Source of the DNA: a bacterium
Lineage (GTDB): Bacteria; Spirochaetota; Leptospiria; Leptospirales; Leptonemataceae
Assembly (NCBI GenBank): GCA_024742665.1
Contig: JANSYA010000001.1
Span: 1,443,001 to 1,507,000 of the forward strand
DNA length: 64,000 bases
Direction: 5' to 3'
Part shown: positions 26,314-33,500 of the stretch, piece by piece
Position numbering within the stretch: the first letter of the stretch is position 1
How the letters are laid out: the number at the start of each line of letters is the position of its first letter
Made by a program: the position numbers and the translations under genes
The notes under the pieces: model-generated
Database searches by the model: none
What the model was told of the DNA's origin: nothing
Seen by the model: the letters and a program-made list of their open reading frames with translations, nothing else

Positions 26314-27366
26314 GTGAAGCATTCGAAGATAGTGAAACACAACAAAGACTGCGCCGCACGCGAAATATCGAAACGACGGCGTTGTTCGGGGCGTTTAATA
26401 AACGCCGGAGTCGCCGCCGCGCTGACGGTCTTGCTATTAATTTTTACGGGCTGTTCGGAAGCGGTCGACGATGATTTCTTCGGCGCGCCATTATTGGGCG
26501 GCACGGACCATCCTCGCGTGGTGACCTCGAATCCTCTGGCTGGCGCGCAAAACGTTTCGGAAGATCAGGTGATTGCGATCGAGTTTAACAAGCCGATCAG
26601 TGCCAGCAAGTGCCCGGCCGCCTTCGGTTTGAGTCCCTCGGTCGACGGCTTCGGAACGGTCTTCGGCAAGTACTTTACGTTTTCGCCGAACTCGCCGCTG
26701 CCCCAGCGCACCTATCGTATGACCATGACGAAGGGCTGCGAAGACGAAGAGGGTCGCGATCTCGTCGACGAATACAACGCGCAGTTCGCCGTCGGTCTTT
26801 CGGTCGGTCCCATCGCAAACGGAGTCCAGGCGGTCGGTCTGGCAAGCCAGGGCTGTCCGACGGCCTATCCCGGCAGCGGCAGCGCCGTCGGCGGCAATCA
26901 TACTCTCGGGACCTGCTGGTGGGACGACTCCCTGCCGATCCTCACGCCAGGTTCGTATCAGTTTCTCGGCGGTGACGACGGTCTCACGGCGGCCTCTTCG
27001 TGCGTCGACCGTAACACCGATAATATTCGCGTGATCTTCAATCGTTATATGGATCCGAACGTAACGATCGGCGCGATCTCGCTGACGCGGCTTTCGCCGC
27101 CCATCGCGTCGACGCGTCTTGCGACCTGGACCTGGACCGACTGCCAGGCCATCGCGCCCTTCGGCTGTCGCGTCGTGACGCTGGTATTCGCGGAAGACCT
27201 GGCGACCTGTAACGGCACGACGGCCTTCGGTACGAACGACTTCAACCTGGCTCAGGGATCCACGGGGGTCTTTCCGCTCTATCAGCTAGAAATCGATACG
27301 ACCGCGGCCGACGCCCTGGGCAATACCTTTACGCAAAAATTCAGCTTCGGCATGGATGGGGAATAA
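26314..27366 (+). CDS. Lipoprotein with Ig-like (Big_5/SbsA) domain
   Basis: A 350-aa lipoprotein starting at GTG 26314. A basic N-region is followed by a hydrophobic core and lipobox LLLIFTGC (Cys near residue 47). Residues ~68-160 match the Big_5 Ig-like pattern: PRVVTSNPLAGAQNVSEDQV, then IEFNKPISASK, then YFTFSPNSPLPQRTYRMTMT. A second related module seems to start at IRVIFNRYMDPN. Several paired Cys residues in the C-terminal half suggest disulphides. It lies 12 bp after the TolC gene in the efflux operon. A structural or assembly role at the outer membrane is plausible but unproven. Confidence 0.8.
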   Translation: MKHSKIVKHNKDCAAREISKRRRCSGRLINAGVAAALTVLLLIFTGCSEAVDDDFFGAPLLGGTDHPRVVTSNPLAGAQNVSEDQVIAIEFNKPISASKCPAAFGLSPSVDGFGTVFGKYFTFSPNSPLPQRTYRMTMTKGCEDEEGRDLVDEYNAQFAVGLSVGPIANGVQAVGLASQGCPTAYPGSGSAVGGNHTLGTCWWDDSLPILTPGSYQFLGGDDGLTAASSCVDRNTDNIRVIFNRYMDPNVTIGAISLTRLSPPIASTRLATWTWTDCQAIAPFGCRVVTLVFAEDLATCNGTTAFGTNDFNLAQGSTGVFPLYQLEIDTTAADALGNTFTQKFSFGMDGE

Positions 27367-27369
27367 ACT

Positions 27370-28362
27370 ATGAACCGAACGAAATTCATCAGCAGCGCGG
27401 CGAGCCTTGCGTCGCAAATTTCAGAACGGCGCTTCTATCCGGGAACGGTGCTGGCGTCCGTCGCCATTCTGCTGGCGGGCGTCGCCTGTCAGAAAGAACA
27501 TGTGCGGGTGGTCGCGGTGCAAAACCCCGAAGCCCGGCGCGTGGGCATCGGTTTTATCGAAAACCGGGACATTCGTTACAGCCCTTTCTCCAGCAAGAAC
27601 TTCAGCGATATGCTCAGCTTTGAACTCATGCAGAGCGGTTACCGTCTGAGCGACGTGGACTTCGCAGAGCTGCGCAAGGCGGCGGGCGAAACGGATGCGA
27701 AGCGCGGCGCCGAAACGGAAGAGGCGGCGGATCAAGCCGAGAACGTCGCGGAGGAGTCTGGAACTGAGAGCACGCCGGGCGCAGAGACGGACGCGGACGC
27801 CACGCCTGCTGAAACGGCGGAAGCGGCCGATTCCAGTGAAACCGATTCTGCAGCAGTCGATACCGGCGAAGCCGATAGAGATCTGGCCATTGACGAAGAA
27901 AGCTACGCCGACGCGATTCTGCCGGAGAAGTCTAAAGGCGATGTTCGAGATGCTCGCGATGCGCGGGATATCGGGCGGCGCGATATCGATCCCGCGACGA
28001 TCAACGACGGCACGCGGGATTTACTGCCGCTGCGCCTGCGCACGATCGCCGGTGAGCTGCAGCCGCTGGAACGTGTGATCGATCCGGAAGATCGACGCCT
28101 GACCGGCGTTGAGATCGCGCGAATTGCGAGTTCGAATAATCTTGATTATTATATCCAGGGCGCGATCGGTCGCACGGAAACGGGACTGATTCTGGAAACC
28201 GAACAAAACACGCTCGTCTTTCTTGAAGTCTTCGATCCTCAGGGCGAACGCATCGGCGCGATCAACATCTCGGTGAACGACGAAACCCTGAAGCGCTCCA
28301 GTTTCCTGCAGCAAATCTCGGCGGAGATTATCGAGGCCTTCGACCGAGAGATCGGTCGCTAG
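27370..28362 (+). CDS. Acidic-linker lipoprotein, last gene of efflux operon
   Basis: A 330-aa lipoprotein of unknown function. The signal ends in LLAGVAC (Cys near 40). Residues ~45-95 form a small domain (RRVGIGFIENRDIRYSPFSS...FSDMLSFELMQSGY) that looks like the GNA1162/CsgG-type 'find the lipoprotein partner' fold, but I cannot confirm this. Residues ~100-190 are a low-complexity Ala/Glu/Asp/Thr linker. The last ~120 residues contain IARIASSNNLDYYIQGAIGRTETG and a beta-rich end. The gene begins three bases after the preceding stop with GGGGAA upstream, so it is in the same operon. Its stop codon lies inside a 24-bp-period duplicated sequence. Confidence 0.72.
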   Translation: MNRTKFISSAASLASQISERRFYPGTVLASVAILLAGVACQKEHVRVVAVQNPEARRVGIGFIENRDIRYSPFSSKNFSDMLSFELMQSGYRLSDVDFAELRKAAGETDAKRGAETEEAADQAENVAEESGTESTPGAETDADATPAETAEAADSSETDSAAVDTGEADRDLAIDEESYADAILPEKSKGDVRDARDARDIGRRDIDPATINDGTRDLLPLRLRTIAGELQPLERVIDPEDRRLTGVEIARIASSNNLDYYIQGAIGRTETGLILETEQNTLVFLEVFDPQGERIGAINISVNDETLKRSSFLQQISAEIIEAFDREIGR

Positions 28363-28384
28363 AGTCAGCGAGAGATCGGTCGCT
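28345..28384. repeat. Tandem duplication at a stop codon, 24-bp period
   Basis: The 16-mer CGAGAGATCGGTCGCT occurs at 28345-28360 and again at 28369-28384. The first copy runs into the TAG stop of the efflux-operon lipoprotein. Each copy can form a small hairpin (GACCG with CGGTC; AGCGA with TCGCT). It lies between convergent genes. Confidence 0.7.
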
Positions 28385-28386
28385 GA

Positions 28387-29256
28387 TTATTGCTCCAGTT
28401 CGGTGATGCGTTTGCGTGCGTCGGCCTTCTGGCGCTGCATGGATTCCGGCGCGGCTTTGATAAACTGATTCAGGCTGCTGATGGCGTCCTGCTTTTTGCG
28501 CAGCTTCGTTTGCACAATGCCCAGGTTCATATAGGCTTCGAATTTCTGCGGCGTCGCCTTGATCGCGCGCTGATAGCTGGCTTCGGCCTGTTCGAAGCGC
28601 GATTGCTTTTGATATAGAACGCCCAGATTATAATGGGCGTTGCCGTAGCCCGGAGCCAGTTTCGCCGCGGCGAGAAAGTGTTTTTCGGCCGGCTCCAGTT
28701 CGTCCTGCAGCATGTGGGCCATGCCGAGATTGCTCAGCAGCTCCGGATCCTTACGCAGCTCGGTCGCCTTCGCGTAGATCGTCGCCGCCCGGGCGAAGTC
28801 GCCTTTGTTTAAATAATACAGCCCCAGTTGGGGGTAGGGTTCGAAATAGTCCGGATCGATTTCGATCGCGCGCTCAAAGTCGGCGGTCGCCGGATCGAAT
28901 TGCTGCAGCTGAATATAAGCGAGGCCGCGATTATAAAAATAGATCGGCGTTTCCGGATTCAAGGCGATCGCCTGGTTGAAACCCTCCAGCGCCTGGCCTG
29001 GTTGTCCCAGATGAAAATGCGCCATGCCAGCGTTGTTCGGATACTCCGCGACCGTGGGATCTTTTTCAGCGGCCCGGGCGAAGTGTTCGAGGGCCAGCTG
29101 GATTTTCTGTTCTTTGAACTGGCGCAGGCCGCGCTGATTTTGCTGCGCGGCTTCCGCCGCGTTTTCCGGCGTCGTTTCGGGGGCGTCTTGCATATTGCAG
29201 CCCAGGCTAATAGACAGGATACTCGCGGCAACGAGAAGAGTTTCGATCATTCGCAT
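28387..29256 (-). CDS. TPR-repeat lipoprotein
   Basis: A 289-aa lipoprotein. Signal MIETLLVAASILSISLGC puts the lipidated Cys near residue 20. The mature part is almost entirely tetratricopeptide repeats (about seven), each with the G-x-x-x…A…F pattern, e.g. YNRGLAYIQLQQFDPATADF and NAHYNLGVLYQKQSRFEQAEAS. TPR superhelices scaffold protein complexes; the partner is unknown. The gene is 42 bp downstream of the EAL gene on the same strand, so co-transcription is likely. It is longer than, and not closely similar to, the TPR protein at 8440-9048. Confidence 0.85.
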   Translation of the reverse strand: MRMIETLLVAASILSISLGCNMQDAPETTPENAAEAAQQNQRGLRQFKEQKIQLALEHFARAAEKDPTVAEYPNNAGMAHFHLGQPGQALEGFNQAIALNPETPIYFYNRGLAYIQLQQFDPATADFERAIEIDPDYFEPYPQLGLYYLNKGDFARAATIYAKATELRKDPELLSNLGMAHMLQDELEPAEKHFLAAAKLAPGYGNAHYNLGVLYQKQSRFEQAEASYQRAIKATPQKFEAYMNLGIVQTKLRKKQDAISSLNQFIKAAPESMQRQKADARKRITELEQ

Positions 29257-29298
29257 TTCTTTAAGAAAGCGGGGATTCGGATGCGGTCAAGACGATTT

Positions 29299-30084
29299 TC
29301 AGATCGATTTCGGGTCGGCGTCGAGAAAGGCCTCAAAGTCCACCGCCGGCAGAGTCTCGAAGCCCGGCCGTGCGAATAGATAACCCTGATAGTAGCGCAC
29401 GCCCAGGTCGCGGAGCACCCGGTATTCCGCCAGAGTCTCAATGCCTTCCGCGATAACCTGAATACCCAGTTCGGCGCATACGGATAGAATGCCGCGCACG
29501 ATGGCGACGCGTGGCGGATGCCGTTCGATGTCCCGGACCAATTTCATGTCGAGTTTGATCCAGTCGGGTTGAAACTCGGCCAGCAAATTCAGACCGGAGT
29601 AGCCGGCACCGAAATCGTCGATGGCGGTCTGAATGCCCTGGCGTTTGTATTCCGTAAATATATTTCGAATATGTTCGTGCTGTGTAACTTCTTCGCCCTC
29701 TGTTATTTCGAAGAGCAGGCGGTTGGTAGCCAGGCCGTGCTTTTGCGAGGCCTGGAGCGTGGTCTGAATACACGCTTCCGGTCGGTAAACTGCGTTGGGC
29801 AGAAAGTTAATATTGAGCAGAGTGTCCAGGTCCAGGCTCGCGGCTAGCTCGATGGCTTTGACCCTGGCGGTCTGGTCGAATTGATAGCGATTGCCGTCGT
29901 TGACCTGCGCCAGAATCGAAGCGGCCGACTCCTGCTTCAGTCCTCGAACGAGGGCTTCGTACGAAAGAATCCGCGACTCCTCGACGTCGACGATCGGCTG
30001 GAAAGCCATCGTGAATTCGAAGCCCAGGGCCTCATTGTTTCTGCAATCTCCGCAACCGCTCATAGGGATTAACTCCACGGGCAT
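29299..30084 (-). CDS. EAL-domain cyclic-di-GMP phosphodiesterase
   Basis: A 261-aa stand-alone EAL protein that should linearise c-di-GMP to pGpG in the cytoplasm. All main catalytic elements are visible: SYEALVRG (the EAL Glu), NINFLPNAVY (Asn), LLFEITEGE (Glu), TAIDDFGAGYSGLNLL (paired Asp, loop 6), DWIKLDMKLV (Lys), VIAEGIET (Glu) and YYQGYLFARP (Gln). An N-terminal segment CGDC near residues 11-14 might bind metal or respond to redox state, as in some blue-light/EAL relatives, but no sensor domain is present. It starts at ATG 30084. Together with the HD-GYP gene and two GGDEF genes it completes a c-di-GMP set in this window. Confidence 0.9.
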   Translation of the reverse strand: MPVELIPMSGCGDCRNNEALGFEFTMAFQPIVDVEESRILSYEALVRGLKQESAASILAQVNDGNRYQFDQTARVKAIELAASLDLDTLLNINFLPNAVYRPEACIQTTLQASQKHGLATNRLLFEITEGEEVTQHEHIRNIFTEYKRQGIQTAIDDFGAGYSGLNLLAEFQPDWIKLDMKLVRDIERHPPRVAIVRGILSVCAELGIQVIAEGIETLAEYRVLRDLGVRYYQGYLFARPGFETLPAVDFEAFLDADPKSI

Positions 30085-30538
30085 AGTTGCAGTGCCCGGC
30101 TGTCGCGCCTACAGCTTTTAGTTCGTTTAATTTACAGCGGGTCTTAATTTCTGATGTGTTTCGTGCGTGAAATTTGCGAGGATTCAAAGCGAATCGCGTC
30201 CGAACAGCCTGGCGACTCGGGCGTGCAGAGGATTAGTGGTCGTGGTTTGCGGCCCTGGATCAATTGGGGGATCAGCGCGGTTTTCTGTTTGCCGGTCCAG
30301 GCGGGGTGAGTTTGATTCACAGTGTGTAAGAATTTCTCAATCAGCGAGTTTCGCCGTATCCCGTCGGTGTTCGCGTCGCGTTATATCTCGCCGCCGGGAG
30401 AGCAAAAAAAATCCGCGGCCCGAAAGCCGCGGCAGAGATTGCAAGTGGTGCAGGGCGACGACCGGAGCCTGATCGCGCGGGGCGGAGAATTGATGCGGAC
30501 GCTTAAGATGAAGTATTTTTAGAGGGGCTGCGATCCCT
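30085..30538. other. 454-bp gap between the EAL gene and giant protein 2
   Basis: The only notable item is the leftward terminator at 30404-30433. Short frames on the plus strand (30167-30522) are Arg/Ser-rich and lack ribosome sites, so I do not call them. The EAL promoter should lie near 30085-30200. There is no room for a credible immunity gene after giant protein 2. Confidence 0.5.
30404..30433 (-). terminator. Rho-independent terminator of giant protein 2 gene
   Basis: Reading leftward: GCCGCGG stem and CCGCGGC partner (plus-strand 30413-30419 and 30426-30432, perfect 7 bp), then A and eight T (plus-strand A-run 30404-30411). It lies about 105 bp after the giant gene's stop. Confidence 0.85.
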
Positions 30539-33500
30539 CTAATTTAAGTTGAGTAAGTCCTTGAGCAGCTTGAATTCCTGCTGCTCGGCCCGGGCTTCGC
30601 GCTCCATATTTTTCAGAAGCACTTCCAGCGCCTTGCGCTCGCTGTGTTCCTGTTCTGGTTTCTTGACAATCGGGTCGAGCAAGCGTCGGGCTGCGGAATA
30701 CTGAGCCTGCTCCCTGCGCTTTTGAGAGCTCGAAAGGACTTTCGATTCAATGGCTCCCGTGGTCTCGTCGACGACTTTGTCGACTACGGCCGCCGATCCG
30801 GGCATCAGGTATTTCGCCGTCTGCTTTCCTAACAGACTATTGATGAAGTGTTTGATTCCGTGCGTTGCGGTGGCCTCGACGCTGTTCTCTCCCAGGATTA
30901 CGTCTTCGGCGGTATCCTTGACCGTGTCGACGAGCACGGTCGCTCCCACCGATCCGGGTGCGGGCCCTGAAGTTTTTGCGGCTTCCGTCCCCATTTTAGA
31001 GAAGTGTTTCGTGGCTTTATCGAAGTATTTTTTCGTGCACTGATAGTTTTCTTCTACGTCCAGATTTGCGCACTTGTTGCTGGCCCTGGCGAGCTCGGTC
31101 GCGCCCATTACGCCGCTGTTCGTGGCTTTTAACAGCGAAAGTCCCTTTTTGGAGTCTTCAAACATGTCTAAATAATTCCGGTTGTGCACCAGAACGTCGG
31201 ACGCCCCGACGAAATAGGTGTGATCTGTTTCGACCGTAAAGTTAAAGACGCTCTCCGGAGTTCTCAGGCTTTCTACGCTCGTTATGCGAAGTCCTTTCGG
31301 ATCCAGCTGGAGCCGGCCGCTTGCGTCGGATTGCGAAGCAGCCGTGAAGGAAATGTCTCCGGCTGCCAGATCCTTCGCTTCCACCCATCCGCGATCCTGA
31401 ATATAAAAGGGGTGACTCCAGGTCGTTTCGATCGTCATTCCATTCGCATAACTCAATCTGTAGATGGTGGGAGTTTCGCGAACGAAAGTCTGCGCGACCG
31501 GATTAAACGAAGTCTTCCCGGACTCCTCGTTCCAACTCAGCACCAGATCGCCGGCGCGAATTTCCTCGATCTGTTTGTACCAGTTTCCATTCTGCTTGCT
31601 GAACGCGCCGTTTGCTTTGGGATGCACGCGCACAAGCGTGCCCGCTACGAAACACGTCCGCGCCACGTACTGGCCCGTCTCTGGATCGAGGTAGCCGTCC
31701 GAATCGCTGTAGTCGCCGACAATCCACTTCGCCGCGTCGCCGATGGCGCCGCTGATTTTCGCAAGCACAGTTACCCGCGATTTAGCCGCGTCGCCGCTGG
31801 ACTGAAGACGCGCGTATTTTCCGGAGTGGAATTTTTCTGGATCTTTTTTTAACTCAGCGTGCTGTTTGCGAGTGATCTTGCCTTCAGCCAGCAAACGATC
31901 GCGATAGCGCGCGGCGGCGATGCTGCGGTCTTCGCGGGACTGGCGTTCGCCGAGTTGCGTGCGCTCCGCTTTCAGTTCGCGACGTTGTTCCGGCGAGAGC
32001 CGGTCGTCTTTGAGCGCCGCGTTGAGTTGCGCCAGGCGAGTGCGCATCGCTTTTTCTTTGTCCGCCTGGGTTTGAAAGCCGGCGTCGAGATCGATCGTTT
32101 CGCCGTGGCCGAGGTACTTGCCGTCTTTGTCGTAGCGGAAAGTCAGGCTATTGCCCGCGCTGGCGGAGTTGACGCCGATTCCGTATTCATCTTTCGCGCT
32201 GGTGCGGTTGATCATCTTCATCGCGCGCGAACCGTCTGCGTAGTACGTCAGACCCAGTCCCGCGGTGTGTTTGCCCGTCTGGCCGACTTTGCCGTACTGG
32301 CGCGTGTCGGTATACGTAACTTCCGCGTTCACTCCGGCGAATTCACCGCGCGCTCCGAAGTTCACGCCGGCGCTTGCGCCGAAGCCCTGCTTCTGAGTAT
32401 AATTCGCGCTAATGGAACCTCCGGCGACTTTTCCCGCCTCGTCAAAGTTGATGCCTGCCTTGATACCTTTGCCGTCGCGTGAAAAGCCGGCAGTTAATCC
32501 ACCGCCGGTCACGCCCTGGCCGTCTTGAAAGCTCAGACTCGCGCCTATCTTTAACGGCGAATTCGCGCCGCCCAATGGAATCGACGCGCTGAGATTACCG
32601 CCGAAACCCTGATCTTCGCTATACGCGAGATTGACGTTCACGCCGAATTTACTCGTGTAGTTGTTAATCACCGAAGACGCGCCGCCGGCCAGGGCGTTCT
32701 TGAGCACTGAGTCCGTGGATTCGCCGCTCAGATGACTGCTATAAGCGCTCTTCGCCGCGTAATAACCGGCCACAGCGGCGACGCCGAAGCCGGTGGAGCT
32801 GGCGGCGCTGGTCGCGACGATTTCCGCGACCTGAACGCCCGCCGCGAGATTCTGATTGTACTGCGCGTTGCGCCAGGTATAGCTCAGGCCGCCGGTCGCG
32901 TAGTCTTCCGGTTTGAGTTTCGCGGCCGCTTTTTTTTCGCGATTCTTTTTGAAGTCCGCGACGACCGTGCTGCGAAGCATGCCGGCCAGACCTTCAATGC
33001 CCGTGTGCGTTTCGATGTGATCGAGAATTTGATCTTCGGCGTAGCTCTGGGCGGCGGCGCGCATATTCTCTTCGCTGAAATCGAAGCCGCCGTCCCCCAT
33101 CAAGCCGGAGACGAAACCGGAAGGCCAGCCGGTGGCCTTTGCGAAAGTGGACATGATATTGCCGCGAATTTCGCTGTTCACGTAGCTTTCGATTGTTTCG
33201 CCGATATTCAGATCGCCGGAGAAGGCGCCGCCTAACAGGCTTGCGGCCAGTTCGGCGGGGATATTCAGAGCTTTCGCGAAAGCCGGCGCGAGCTGTTTGC
33301 GTAATTCCCCCTGCATGACGCTCTGAAAAGCCGCGCCGAAGTCCATGCCGCCGAACATGCTGCGGAAAATTTGCTCGGCGAGTTTCTTGGGTTTCTGCGC
33401 CTCTTCCACCAGATGCTCCGCGTGATCATCGAAAGCCGCTTCGCGATCCATGGCGAAGGAATTCGCGTCGTTCATAACGTTGGCCGCGTACTCGATGTGG

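Noticed and set aside
30167..30522. Plus-strand frames between the EAL gene and giant protein 2, considered as an immunity gene
   Set aside because: Wrong strand for an immunity gene, Arg/Ser-rich, no ribosome site; contains the terminator of the leftward gene.
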